Shown in pieces: positions 43,178-52,122 of a stretch of 64,000 nucleotides of DNA (position 1 is the stretch's first letter; the number at the start of each line of letters is the position of its first letter). The stretch spans positions 1 to 64,000 of the forward strand of contig NZ_NWSV01000007.1 in NCBI RefSeq assembly GCF_002531935.1. Reading direction: 5' to 3'. The position numbers were made by a program, and so were the translations under genes. The stretch is from Rhizobium chutanense. Its GTDB lineage: Bacteria; Pseudomonadota; Alphaproteobacteria; Rhizobiales; Rhizobiaceae. The notes beneath the pieces are model-generated. The model was not told the DNA's origin. It was given only the letters and a program-made list of their open reading frames with translations, and did not search any database.

Positions 43178-43894
43178 ATGGCAAGCCCGCCGCTTATCGA
43201 ATTCAGGCAGGTCTCGAAAATCTACGGCGAGGGCGAGGCGGCGATCCACGCGCTCGACCGCGTCGACCTGGCGATCAACGCCCATGAATTCGTCGTGATC
43301 ATGGGCCCGTCCGGCTCCGGCAAGTCGACGGCGATGAACATCCTCGGCTGCCTCGACGTGCCGACATCAGGCGATTATATCTTCCAGGGCATCCCGACCA
43401 GCGGCTTCGACCGCGGCCAGCTGACGCTGCTGCGCCGCCATATGCTCGGCTTCGTCTTCCAGGGTTTCAACCTCTTGTCGCGCACTTCGGCGGTCGAAAA
43501 TGTCGAGCTGCCGCTGATCTATCGCGGCATGGCGGTGCGCGAGCGGCGCGAACGGGCCCGCGAGGCGCTGGCGCTGGTCGGCCTTGCCGGCCGCGAACAT
43601 CACAAGACCCAGGAACTCTCCGGCGGCCAGCAGCAGCGTGTCGCCATTGCCCGCGCCATCGTCACCGAGCCGGCTCTGCTTTTGGCCGACGAGCCCACCG
43701 GCAATCTCGACACCAAGACCAGCGTCGAGATCATGGATCTGATGACGCGGCTGAACCGCGAGCAGGGCATCACCATCGTCATGGTGACGCATGAACCCGA
43801 TATTGCCGCCTATGCGCAGCGGCTGCTGCGTTTCGTCGACGGCAAGCTGGAGACCGAGGTCGAGCATCGCAGGAGGGCGGATCATGTTCTTTGA
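43178..43894 (+). CDS. ABC exporter ATPase (MacB/LolD type)
   Basis: The 238-residue ATPase has Walker [10 protein letters not shown] (about 45-53), [20 protein letters not shown], signature [15 protein letters not shown] and Walker [14 protein letters not shown], characteristic of the MacB/LolD subfamily. It overlaps the permease gene by 11 bp. In this organism ATPase and permease are separate genes, unlike the fused E. coli MacB. Confidence 0.92.
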   Translation: MASPPLIEFRQVSKIYGEGEAAIHALDRVDLAINAHEFVVIMGPSGSGKSTAMNILGCLDVPTSGDYIFQGIPTSGFDRGQLTLLRRHMLGFVFQGFNLLSRTSAVENVELPLIYRGMAVRERRERAREALALVGLAGREHHKTQELSGGQQQRVAIARAIVTEPALLLADEPTGNLDTKTSVEIMDLMTRLNREQGITIVMVTHEPDIAAYAQRLLRFVDGKLETEVEHRRRADHVL

Positions 43895-45086
43895 GACGCT
43901 GAAGCTCGCATTGCGGGCCATCAGCCGCAACATGCTGCGCTCTTTCCTGACCGTGCTCGGCGTCGTCATCGGCGTTGCCGCCGTCATCGCGCTGGTGACG
44001 ATCGGCAACGGCACGACCGCCCAGGTCTCGACCGAGCTGTCGCGGCTCGGCACCAATATGCTGTTCGTTCGTCCCGGCCAGTTCGGCCCCGGCCGGGCGA
44101 GCTCCGAGGCCAAGCGCTTCAGCATCAAGGACGTCGCCGCCATCCGCGACCAGATCGGCGGCTTGAGGGCGGTGGCGCCGCTCAACCAATCGACGGCGAC
44201 CGTGATATCGGCTGGCCAGAACCATTCGACCAGCGTTTCCGGCACCACCAACGACTATTTCATCGCCCAGGACTGGGACCTGGCGCTCGGCCGCACTTTC
44301 ACCCCTGCCGAGGAGCGCGGCCAGTCGCGCTGTATCATCGGCGAGACCGTGCGTTCGCAGCTCTTCGGCGCCGCCGATCCCACAGGCCAGCAGATCCGCG
44401 TCGGCAAGGTCTCTTGCCCTGTGATCGGCGTGCTTGCCAAGCGCGGCCAGTCCGGCATGGGCACCGATCAGGACGACGTCGTCATCATGCCGGTCAAGGT
44501 GTTCCAGCGCCGGATCAGCGGCAGCAGTAACGTGCCGCAGATCATCATTTCCGCCCGCGACGGTGTCTCCACCGCCAAGATCCAGTCCGATGTCGAAAAT
44601 CTGCTGCGCGAGCGTCGCAAGATCATCCCCGGCCGCCAGGACGATTTCAACGTCAACGACATGACGCAGATCGCCGAGGCGATGACCGGCACGACGACGC
44701 TACTGACCGGCCTGCTCGGGGCGGTCGCCGCCATCAGCCTGCTCGTCGGCGGCATCGGCATCATGAACATCATGCTGGTCTCCGTCACCGAACGGACCCG
44801 CGAAATCGGCATTCGTCTCGCGATCGGCGCGCTGGAAAACCAGGTGCTCACCCAGTTCCTGGTCGAAGCCGTGGCCCTGTCGCTCTTCGGCGGCATCACC
44901 GGCATCATCCTCGGCCTGAGCCTCGGCTTCGGCGCCGTGACCCTGATGAAGGTGCCCTTCGTCTTCAGCCCCCTGATGATCGCCGTCGCCTTCCTCTTCT
45001 CCGCCGCAATCGGCATGACCTTCGGCTATTTCCCGGCGAGACGGGCAGCGCAGCTGAACCCGATCGAGGCGCTGCGGCATGAGTGA
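43884..45086 (+). CDS. ABC exporter permease (MacB type)
   Basis: The 400-residue permease has an N-terminal helix (MLRSFLTVLGVVIGVAAVIA), a large periplasmic MacB_PCD domain (about 45-260) and three C-terminal helices with the FtsX motif SVTERTREIGIRLAIGAL and YFPARRAAQLNPIEALRHE. The ATG at 43884 has AGGAGG nine bases upstream. With the adaptor and ATPase it should export a peptide, macrolide-like or siderophore-type compound; the substrate is unknown. Confidence 0.9.
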   Translation: MFFETLKLALRAISRNMLRSFLTVLGVVIGVAAVIALVTIGNGTTAQVSTELSRLGTNMLFVRPGQFGPGRASSEAKRFSIKDVAAIRDQIGGLRAVAPLNQSTATVISAGQNHSTSVSGTTNDYFIAQDWDLALGRTFTPAEERGQSRCIIGETVRSQLFGAADPTGQQIRVGKVSCPVIGVLAKRGQSGMGTDQDDVVIMPVKVFQRRISGSSNVPQIIISARDGVSTAKIQSDVENLLRERRKIIPGRQDDFNVNDMTQIAEAMTGTTTLLTGLLGAVAAISLLVGGIGIMNIMLVSVTERTREIGIRLAIGALENQVLTQFLVEAVALSLFGGITGIILGLSLGFGAVTLMKVPFVFSPLMIAVAFLFSAAIGMTFGYFPARRAAQLNPIEALRHE

Positions 45087-45103
45087 CACATAATAAATGT
45101 GTC
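45085..45103. promoter_or_regulatory. Dyad between MacB operon and VOC gene
   Basis: GACACAT (45085-45091) and ATGTGTC (45097-45103) form a perfect inverted repeat with a 5-bp centre, beginning at the exporter stop codon. A related half-site ATAATGTGTC follows near 45117-45126. It may be an operator for the VOC gene. Confidence 0.5.
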
Positions 45104-45164
45104 GTAGCGGGGTGCATAATGTGTCTCTAATCTTGTGGACCGAATTCTATTGGAGGCCGACATC

Positions 45165-45524
45165 ATGCCGCTCAACAGGCTGGTGATCTACGCTGGAAAT
45201 GTCGACGAAACGGCGCGCTTTTATGAGAAACACTTCGGCTTCAAGGCGACCACTCTGCCGGGCGACAGGATCGTTGAACTGGTCGCTCAGGACGGCGGTG
45301 CCAATATCATGCTGCATCAGGCCGCCAAAGGGCAGCGGAGCGGCCAATCCACCGTCAAGCTGGTCTTCGACGTGGAGGATGTCGAGGCCTTTTGCACGCG
45401 ATGCGCGGAGAATGGTCTCGAGTTCGGCGCCATCCACAAAGCGGACGGATATCTGTTCGCCAATACAAGAGACCCGTGTCAAAATTCGATCTCGGTGTCT
45501 AGTCGGGCGTTTCGCAAGCGGTGA
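45165..45524 (+). CDS. VOC family (glyoxalase-like) protein
   Basis: The 119-residue protein has the vicinal-oxygen-chelate fold in two beta-alpha-beta modules: MPLNRLVIYAGNVDETARFY (1-20), EKHFGFKATTLPGDRIVELV, then VKLVFDVEDVEAFCTRCAEN and NTRDPCQNSISVSSR. GGAGG lies 10 bp before the ATG at 45165. The family includes glyoxalase I, dioxygenases and antibiotic-binding proteins; the metal ligands here are not all clear. Neighbourhood with an efflux operon allows a resistance role, but this is a guess. Confidence 0.82.
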   Translation: MPLNRLVIYAGNVDETARFYEKHFGFKATTLPGDRIVELVAQDGGANIMLHQAAKGQRSGQSTVKLVFDVEDVEAFCTRCAENGLEFGAIHKADGYLFANTRDPCQNSISVSSRAFRKR

Positions 45525-45599
45525 CTGAGGGGAGGTGTCGGCCCGATCAAGCCGGCGATGCGGTGTACCTCCGTAGCCCGGGGCGAGGCGAACGGGCCA

Positions 45600-45720
45600 A
45601 TCCCACTCTCCGTCCTCCTCGGCCTTGCGCCGAGGATCCATGCCCGTGGCTGCTGATGGATGCGGTGTGGGTGCTCGGGTCAAGCTCGATCATGGCCGAG
45701 GGCGGGGCGGGCGCAGGAGC
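45600..45720. repeat. Degenerate rhizobial intergenic repeat
   Basis: CCTCGGCCTTGCGCCGAGGATCCATGC near 45618 and CTCGGGTCAAGCTCG near 45675 resemble the two halves of the CTCGGG...CCGAGGATCCA palindromes dispersed in Rhizobium genomes. This copy is decayed; no gene is present. Confidence 0.4.
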
Positions 45721-45794
45721 TATTCACGGCGCAGACGCTTGCATCAGCATCCCATTCGCCGATCTTCGTCTATGTTATCTATCTGTCTCTATTC

Positions 45795-45851
45795 TGATAT
45801 ATCAAACTGACTTGCCCTATGTTTTCGGGTATGCCATTATGTGATATATCA
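45795..45851. promoter_or_regulatory. Two identical palindromes at GntR promoter
   Basis: The 10-bp palindrome TGATATATCA occurs at 45795-45804 and 45842-45851, centres 47 bp apart. They flank the assumed GntR start and are good candidates for its autoregulatory operators. Confidence 0.55.
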
Positions 45852-46487
45852 GTTGGCGACGGGTTTTCGACATTGCAGACTTCACAAAGCCATCTTGCCT
45901 ATCTCGCGCTGGAGCATCTGATCGTGACGCTGGCGCTGAAGCCTGGCGCGCTCGTCACCGAAAAGCAGCTGATCGATATGGCGGGCCATGGGCGTACGCC
46001 GGTGCGTGAGGCGATCCAGAAGCTTGCCTGGCAGGGGCTGATCCTGGTGAAGCCGCGCGTCGGGCTGCAGGTTGCCGAGATCGCGGCTGAGGATCATCGC
46101 AATGTCATGCAGGTGCGCCGCGAGTTGGAGCCGATCGCCGCAGGCCTGGTGGCCCAACATGCGAGCGAGGAACAGCGCGTGCGTCTCATCGACTGCGCCC
46201 GCCTCATGGACGACTGTGCCGTGACCGGCGATCTCGCCGGCTTCTTCGCCGCCGACAAGGCTTTCGATGAAATCCTCGAAGATGCCTGCCCGAACGGTTT
46301 CATCATGGCCGCACTCGGCCCGGTGCAGACGCATTCGCGCCGTCTCTGGTACTCCACCGCAAGCGCGGAGCGCATGGATCGCGCCATCGCGCTGCACGTG
46401 GCCGTCATCCACGCCATCCATCAGGGCCGGCCGGACGAGGCGCGCGCCAGCATGGCGACGCTGATCAACTATCTCAGCCAGGAATAA
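45819..46487 (+). CDS. GntR family regulator (FCD domain)
   Basis: The 222-residue regulator has a winged helix (AYLALEHLIVTLALKPGALV, TEKQLIDMAGHGRTPVREAI, QKLAWQGLILVKPRVGLQVA) and an FCD ligand domain from about residue 90 (VRRELEPIAAGLVAQHASEE, DKAFDEILEDA, HVAVIHAI). The ATG at 45819 is tentative: a palindromic operator lies inside its first codons, so a later start such as the TTG near 45873 is possible. Target genes are unclear. Confidence 0.82.
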   Translation: MFSGMPLCDISVGDGFSTLQTSQSHLAYLALEHLIVTLALKPGALVTEKQLIDMAGHGRTPVREAIQKLAWQGLILVKPRVGLQVAEIAAEDHRNVMQVRRELEPIAAGLVAQHASEEQRVRLIDCARLMDDCAVTGDLAGFFAADKAFDEILEDACPNGFIMAALGPVQTHSRRLWYSTASAERMDRAIALHVAVIHAIHQGRPDEARASMATLINYLSQE

Positions 46488-46488
46488 A

Positions 46489-46508
46489 AACGGCCCCGTT
46501 TCCGGAGC
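46489..46508 (-). terminator. Terminator of fpr (minus strand)
   Basis: CGGCTCCG and CGGGGCCG (as read leftward, 46508-46489) form an 8-bp stem with a GAAA loop and one G-T pair, followed by TTTTTA toward 46483. Confidence 0.7.
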
Positions 46509-46538
46509 CGCTGTCAGATCGGATTGTCGAGAAAAACC

Positions 46539-47351
46539 TCAGCCGACGAAAGCGCGCTCGATGACGAATTCGGCGGGCTTGCTATTGGCGCCTTCATTGA
46601 GGCCGGCCTTTTCGAGCAGTTCCTTGGTATCCTTCAGCATCGCCGAGGAGCCGCAGATCATGCCGCGATCGATCGCTGGGTCGAGCGGCGGCACGCCGAG
46701 ATCGGTAAACAGCTTGCCTGATGAGATCAGGTCGGTGATGCGGCCGCGATATTCGAAATCCTCGCGCGTGACGGTCGCATAGTGGCGCAGCTTGTCGCCG
46801 ACCACTTCCTTCAGCAATTCGTCATTCTGGATTTCGTGGACAAGGTCGAAGCCGTATTTCAGCTCGGCGACATCGCGGGTCGTATGGGTGAGGATGACTT
46901 CTTCGAACTTCTCATAGGTCTCGGGATCACGGATCAGGCTGGCGAAGGGCGCAACGCCGGTGCCCGTCGAGAACATATAGAGGCGACGGCCGGGGGTCAG
47001 CGCATCGAGCACCAGCGTGCCGGTCGGCTTCTTGCGCATCAGCACCTGGTCGCCCGGCTTGATCGCCTGCAGATGCGAGGTCAGCGGGCCGTCCGGCACC
47101 TTGATCGAGAAGAACTCGAGCTCTTCGGCCCAGGCGGGGCTGGCGATCGAATAGGCGCGGAAGACCGGCTTGCCCTCGACCATCAGGCCGATCATCGCGA
47201 ATTCGCCGGAACGGAAACGGAAGCCCTGCGGCCGGGTCATCGTGAAGCGGAAGAGCCGGTCGGTATAATGCGTCACAGCAAGCACCGTCTCGGCATAGAC
47301 GCCGGCGGGGATGGACGAGGCGAAGTCTTCGGTCTTTGCAGGCGCGTTCAT
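46539..47351 (-). CDS. fpr: Ferredoxin-NADP reductase
   Basis: The 270-residue flavoenzyme moves electrons between NADPH and ferredoxin or flavodoxin. FAD-binding RAYS occurs as PVFRAYSIASPAWAEELEFF (about 74-93), the NADP site as MFSTGTGVAPFASLIRDPET (about 134-153), and ILTHTTRDVAELKYG and MICGSSAML complete the fold. The C-terminal aromatic is replaced by ERAFVG, typical of bacterial subclass I Fpr. The start is placed at 47351 (MNAPAKTEDFASS). Monocistronic, with a terminator at 46489-46508. Confidence 0.92.
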   Translation of the reverse strand: MNAPAKTEDFASSIPAGVYAETVLAVTHYTDRLFRFTMTRPQGFRFRSGEFAMIGLMVEGKPVFRAYSIASPAWAEELEFFSIKVPDGPLTSHLQAIKPGDQVLMRKKPTGTLVLDALTPGRRLYMFSTGTGVAPFASLIRDPETYEKFEEVILTHTTRDVAELKYGFDLVHEIQNDELLKEVVGDKLRHYATVTREDFEYRGRITDLISSGKLFTDLGVPPLDPAIDRGMICGSSAMLKDTKELLEKAGLNEGANSKPAEFVIERAFVG

Positions 47352-47719
47352 TGCGGTAGAGGATCCCGTTTCGTCGGATGAACTGTCGGATGCGAGGCTG
47401 ATATTACATATCGGGCCGGAATTAAAGGCATTCCATTCCACGCGACGCTTCAGAAGGGAAATATGCATGTCATTGTCAGGATTCAATGGCCGCCGGGCAG
47501 CGAACGGGACGGGCGGGGAATGTCGTATTTCCCGCTGGCGAAGCCCGGCAAAGGATGCATATTAGAGCGGCGCGCCTGACATGGATACCGGTTTTCGGCA
47601 AAAACGGTGCGACAACAAAGGCCTACGGCGGCGGGACCCGGTTTCGGAAGAGGGGGCCGGCGATATGTGGCTGATAACGATGCTTGCCGGGGCGAGCACG
47701 ATAGGGCGGTCGGGGGAAT
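47352..47719. other. Intergenic region between fpr and pcs
   Basis: This divergent promoter region holds no recognised gene. A 24-codon plus-strand frame (47665-47739, beginning MWLITMLAGASTIG) with AGGGGG upstream overlaps the pcs start in another frame. It could be a leader peptide but is not called as a gene. Confidence 0.45.
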
Positions 47720-48448
47720 ATGAAGATTTTCAACTATAAGCGCGTTCCTTACGCGGAGATGCGCGCCTTCTCAGTCCATATCCTGACGGCCTCCGGTTCC
47801 TTCCTTGCCTTTCTCGGCGTCGTTGCCGCCGCGGAGCACCGCTTCATCGACATGTTCTGGTGGCTGGGCCTTGCCCTTCTCGTCGACGGCATAGACGGGC
47901 CGATCGCCCGCAAGGTGCGCGTCAAGGAAGTGCTGCCGAACTGGTCGGGCGATACACTCGACAATATCATCGATTACGTCACCTATGTGCTGCTGCCGGC
48001 TTTCGCGCTCTACCAAAGCGGCATGATCGGCGAGCCCTGGTCCTTCGCAGCCGCCGGCATGATCGTCGTTTCCAGCGCCATCTATTATGCCGATATGGGC
48101 ATGAAGACGGACGAGTATTTCTTCTCGGGCTTTCCGGTTGTCTGGAACATGATCGTCTTCACCCTGTTCGTCATCGATGCCAGCGCCACGACGGCGCTCG
48201 CCGTCGTCATCGTCTCGGTGGTGCTGACCTTCCTGCCGATCAATTTCCTGCACCCGGTCCGGGTCAAGAGGCTGCGCCCGCTCAATCTCGGTGTCTTCTT
48301 GCTGTGGTCGGCGCTCGGCATTTTGTCGCTGCTGATGCATTTCGACACGCCGGAATGGGCGCTTATTCTCTTTATCGTGACCGGGCTCTATCTTTACGTC
48401 ATCGGCGCAGTGCTGCAATTCTTCCCCGCTCTTGGACGCGAAGCTTAG
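47720..48448 (+). CDS. pcs: Phosphatidylcholine synthase
   Basis: The 242-residue inner-membrane enzyme condenses choline with CDP-diacylglycerol to make phosphatidylcholine and CMP, a pathway typical of rhizobia and needed for legume symbiosis. It has the CDP-alcohol phosphotransferase motif DG-x2-AR-x8-G-x3-D-x3-D variant in LVDGIDGPIARKVRVKEVLP and NWSGDTLDNIIDYVTY (about 55-90). It has about seven helices, and the length equals known Pcs proteins. Confidence 0.94.
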   Translation: MKIFNYKRVPYAEMRAFSVHILTASGSFLAFLGVVAAAEHRFIDMFWWLGLALLVDGIDGPIARKVRVKEVLPNWSGDTLDNIIDYVTYVLLPAFALYQSGMIGEPWSFAAAGMIVVSSAIYYADMGMKTDEYFFSGFPVVWNMIVFTLFVIDASATTALAVVIVSVVLTFLPINFLHPVRVKRLRPLNLGVFLLWSALGILSLLMHFDTPEWALILFIVTGLYLYVIGAVLQFFPALGREA

Positions 48449-48457
48449 GACAGGCAG

Positions 48458-49438
48458 ATGACCAAAACGCAGGCGGTTTCATTTTCGAGGACGGGCGGGC
48501 CGGAGGTTTTCGACTATGTCGAGATCGATCTTCCCGCGCCCGCGGCAGGCGAAGTGCAGATCAGGCAGGCGGCGGTCGGCCTCAACTTCATCGACGTCTA
48601 TTTCCGCAACGGCACCTATAAGCCGCCGCATCTGCCATTTGTTACCGGCAAGGAGGGCGCCGGTACCGTGACATCGGTCGGCCCGGGCGTGACGGATTTC
48701 AAGCTCGGCGACCGCGTCGCCTATGCCAGCGCCGACGGCGCTTACAGCACCGAGCGCAATATCGAGGTTCGGCATCTCGTGCATGTGCCTGACGGCATCG
48801 CGCTCGAAACGGCGGCGGCGATGATGCTGAAGGGCATGACCGCCGAATATCTGTTGAACCGCACCTTCAAGGTCGGGCCTGAGACGGTCCTGCTGTTCCA
48901 TGCGGCCGCCGGCGGTGTCGGGCTGATTGCCGGCCAATGGGCAAAGGCGCTCGGCGCCACCGTCATCGGCACGGCCGGCTCTGCGGACAAGGTCGAGCTG
49001 GCGCTCGCCCATGGCTACGACCATGTGATCAATTACAAGAGCGACAGCTTCGTCGACCGTGTTCGCGAAATCACCGGCGGCAAGGGTGTCGATGTCGTCT
49101 ACGATTCGATCGGCCGCGATACTTTTCCACAGTCGCTTGACTGCCTGAAGCCGCGCGGCCTTTTTGCCTCCTTCGGCCAATCTTCCGGGCCGATCGAGAA
49201 TTTCACCCTTGCGGCACTGGCCCAGAAGGGGTCGCTCTTTGCGACCCGGCCGACGCTCTTCACCTATATCGCCGCGCGTAGGGAATTGATCGACAGCGCC
49301 AAAGCGCTATTTGATATTGTGCAAAGCAACAAAGTGCGTATCAATATCAATCAAACCTATCCGTTACGTGAGGTTGGGCAGGCTCACGCGGATCTGGAAA
49401 CAAGAAAAACAACAGGAACGACGCTGCTGATTCCATGA
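48458..49438 (+). CDS. NADPH:quinone oxidoreductase (zeta-crystallin type)
   Basis: The 326-residue MDR-superfamily enzyme shows QAVSFSRTGGPEVFDYVEID at the start, NFIDVYFRNGTY (about 46-57), the glycine-rich nucleotide site HAAAGGVGLIAGQWAKALGA (about 148-167) and a C-terminal YPLREVGQAHADLETRKTTG. It reduces quinones using NADPH without zinc ligands. It starts 10 bp after pcs and is probably co-transcribed. Confidence 0.9.
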   Translation: MTKTQAVSFSRTGGPEVFDYVEIDLPAPAAGEVQIRQAAVGLNFIDVYFRNGTYKPPHLPFVTGKEGAGTVTSVGPGVTDFKLGDRVAYASADGAYSTERNIEVRHLVHVPDGIALETAAAMMLKGMTAEYLLNRTFKVGPETVLLFHAAAGGVGLIAGQWAKALGATVIGTAGSADKVELALAHGYDHVINYKSDSFVDRVREITGGKGVDVVYDSIGRDTFPQSLDCLKPRGLFASFGQSSGPIENFTLAALAQKGSLFATRPTLFTYIAARRELIDSAKALFDIVQSNKVRININQTYPLREVGQAHADLETRKTTGTTLLIP

Positions 49439-49478
49439 GATCCGAAACGGACCGGTTGGCAGAAGAAATGAGGGGAAC

Positions 49479-51047
49479 GTGTCGCCATTGAATGTGCCGG
49501 ATTCCGGTGCGTTATTATCGGTGCAGAAGCTGACGAAGTTCTTCGGAAGCTTTGCCGCCTGCAATGAAATCGATCTCGATATTGCGCCGGGCGAAATTCA
49601 TGCGCTTCTCGGCGAAAATGGCGCAGGCAAATCCACCCTGGTGAAGATGCTGTTCGGCGTTCTCGAGCCGACGGGCGGCCATATCCTCTGGCAGGGCCAG
49701 CCGGTTGCGATCGCCTCGCCGGGGGAAGCGCGCAAGCACGGCATCGGCATGGTGTTCCAGCATTTTTCGCTGTTCGAGGCGCTGACGGTTGCCGAAAACA
49801 TCGCGTTGTCGCTCGACGACGCCATCCCGATCGACAGGATCGCCGAGGAGGCGAGGGCGCTGTCGCAAGCCTACGGCCTGCCGCTCGATCCACATGCCCA
49901 TGTCGCCGATCTCTCGGTCGGCGAGCGCCAGCGTATCGAAATCGTCCGCGCGCTGCTGCAGAACCCGAAGCTGATCATTCTCGACGAGCCGACCTCGGTG
50001 CTGACGCCGCAGGAGGCCGACAGGCTGTTCGAAACGCTGTTCAAGCTGCGCGCCGAAGGGCGTTCGGTTCTCTATATCAGTCACCGCCTGGAAGAGGTGC
50101 AGCGCATCTGCGATCGCGCCACGGTGCTGCGCCACGGCCGCGTCACCGGCGCCTGCGATCCGAAACAGGAAACGCCGGCCTCGCTCGCCCGTATGATGGT
50201 CGGCAGCGAAGTGGCGGCCGTCACCCATCCCGAGCGCAGCGATAAGGGCGAGGTGCAGCTTGCCGTCGCCAATCTTTCCGTCGCCGCCCGCACTCCTTTC
50301 GCCATGCCGCTGCGCGATGTCTCGATGACCGTGCGCTCCGGCGAGATCCTCGCCATTGCCGGTGTTGCCGGCAATGGCCAGAGCGAACTTTTCGATGCTC
50401 TGTCCGGTGAATATCCCGTTGCTTCGGCCGAGGCGATCGTCATCCGCAAGAAGCCCGTGGGCACGCAGGGCATCACCGCCCGCCGTCTGCTCGGCGCCGG
50501 TTTCGTGCCGGAGGAACGGCACGGCCATGCCGCCGTCTCCGCCATGAAACTGTCCGACAATCTGGTGCTGGCCCGCAGCCAGTCCGACCGCAAGGCCTTT
50601 CTCGGCCTGCTCGGCATCATCCGCTATGGCGCGGTAAGGTCGGCCGCGCGGCGTATCTCCGAGGCCATGGATGTTCGCAAGAGCGGCGATGATCCGGCCG
50701 CCGGCTCCTTGTCGGGCGGCAACCTGCAGAAATTCATCGTCGGCCGCGAGCTCGATCGCCAGCCGGCGGTGCTCGTCGTCAACCAGCCGACCTGGGGTGT
50801 CGATGCCGGGGCTGCAAGCCGCATCCGCCAGGCTCTGGTCGATCTTGCCAGAAACGGTTCGGCCGTCGTCGTCATCAGCCAGGATCTTGACGAGATCTTC
50901 GAAGTGGCGACCGATATCGCCGTCATCTCCGAGGGCCGCCTTTCCCGCCCGTTCCCGGCGGACGAACTGACGCGGGAAAAGATCGGTCTGCTGATGGGCG
51001 GCCTGCACGAGGGCAGCCCTGCTTCGGAGGCGCCTCATGCGCATTGA
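49479..51047 (+). CDS. ABC importer ATPase with two domains (nucleoside/BMP type)
   Basis: The 522-residue protein has two ATPase halves: Walker A GENGAGKST (about 47-55) with signature LSVGERQRIEIVRALLQ and Walker B LIILDEPTSVLTPQE, then a degenerate half (GVAGNGQSELFDALSG) with signature LSGGNLQKFIVGRELDRQ. This architecture fits RbsA/YufO-type sugar or nucleoside importers. The GTG start at 49479 has AGGGG upstream. The operon continues with two permeases and a BMP-family binding protein. Confidence 0.9.
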   Translation: MSPLNVPDSGALLSVQKLTKFFGSFAACNEIDLDIAPGEIHALLGENGAGKSTLVKMLFGVLEPTGGHILWQGQPVAIASPGEARKHGIGMVFQHFSLFEALTVAENIALSLDDAIPIDRIAEEARALSQAYGLPLDPHAHVADLSVGERQRIEIVRALLQNPKLIILDEPTSVLTPQEADRLFETLFKLRAEGRSVLYISHRLEEVQRICDRATVLRHGRVTGACDPKQETPASLARMMVGSEVAAVTHPERSDKGEVQLAVANLSVAARTPFAMPLRDVSMTVRSGEILAIAGVAGNGQSELFDALSGEYPVASAEAIVIRKKPVGTQGITARRLLGAGFVPEERHGHAAVSAMKLSDNLVLARSQSDRKAFLGLLGIIRYGAVRSAARRISEAMDVRKSGDDPAAGSLSGGNLQKFIVGRELDRQPAVLVVNQPTWGVDAGAASRIRQALVDLARNGSAVVVISQDLDEIFEVATDIAVISEGRLSRPFPADELTREKIGLLMGGLHEGSPASEAPHAH

Positions 51048-52122
51048 ACTTGAAAAACGCCCCGACGTCTCGAAGCTCTACGCTTTCGTCTCGCCGCTCC
51101 TGGCGCTTGTCCTGACGCTGGCCTTCGGCGCCATCATGTTCGCCATGCTCGGCAAGAACCCGGTCGAGGCCCTCGACGCCTTCTTCGTCGAGCCGCTGCT
51201 CGAGGTCTGGTCGCTTCATGAGCTGGCGATCAAGGCCGCCCCCTTGATCCTGATCGCCGTCGGCCTGGCCGTTTGTTACCGCTCGAACAATTGGAATATC
51301 GGCGCCGAAGGCCAGTTCACCATCGGCGCCATCACCGGCTCCTACCTGCCGATCGTCTTTTACGACTGGCATTCGCCGCTGGTGCTGCCGCTGATGCTGC
51401 TCCTCGGCGCGCTCGGCGGTGCGCTCTTCGCCGCCATTCCGGCGCTCTTGAAGGCGCATTTCAACACCAACGAAATCCTGACATCGCTGATGCTGGTCTA
51501 TATCGCCCAGCTCTTTCTCGACTGGCTGATCCGCGGCGCCTGGCGCGATCCGAAGGGCTTCAACTTTCCGGTCTCGCGCGATTTCGCGCCGGAAGCGGTG
51601 CTGCCGGCGATCTGGGAGGATTCGGGCCGCGCCCACTGGGCCTTCATCTTCGCCATCATCGCGGCGATCGGCGTCTGGTTCATGCTGCGTTATACGCTGA
51701 AAGGCTTCGAGATCGTCGTGCTCGGCCAATCCGAGCGGGCAGGGCGCTTTGCCGGCTTCTCGTCGAAAAAGATGATCTGGTTCAGCTTTCTCTTTTCGGG
51801 TGCGCTTGCCGGCCTGGCCGGCATATCAGAGGTCTCCGGCTCGATTGGCCACCTGCAGCCGGCGATCTCGCCGGGCTACGGCTTCACCGCCATCATCGTT
51901 GCCTTTCTCGGCCGCCTCAATCCGCTCGGCATCATTGCTTCGGGCCTGGTGCTGGCGCTCACCTATCTCGGCGGTGAGGCGGCACAGCTGTCGCTCGGCG
52001 TTTCCGACAAGGTCACCCGCGTCTTCCAGGGCCTGCTGCTCTTTTTCGTGCTCTCCTGCGATACACTGATCTATTACAAAATCCGCATCGTCTGGTCGCG
52101 GCTAAGGGGCGGGGCCGCATGA
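51037..52122 (+). CDS. ABC importer permease (BMP/nucleoside type, first)
   Basis: The 361-residue permease has about ten helices and the BPD_transp_2 motif ERAGRFAGFSSKKMIWFSFL followed by FSGALAGLAGISEVSGSIGH (about 235-275). It overlaps the ATPase by 11 bp and the next permease by 4 bp. Such pairs serve purine nucleoside uptake in many bacteria. Confidence 0.9.
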   Translation: MRIELEKRPDVSKLYAFVSPLLALVLTLAFGAIMFAMLGKNPVEALDAFFVEPLLEVWSLHELAIKAAPLILIAVGLAVCYRSNNWNIGAEGQFTIGAITGSYLPIVFYDWHSPLVLPLMLLLGALGGALFAAIPALLKAHFNTNEILTSLMLVYIAQLFLDWLIRGAWRDPKGFNFPVSRDFAPEAVLPAIWEDSGRAHWAFIFAIIAAIGVWFMLRYTLKGFEIVVLGQSERAGRFAGFSSKKMIWFSFLFSGALAGLAGISEVSGSIGHLQPAISPGYGFTAIIVAFLGRLNPLGIIASGLVLALTYLGGEAAQLSLGVSDKVTRVFQGLLLFFVLSCDTLIYYKIRIVWSRLRGGAA

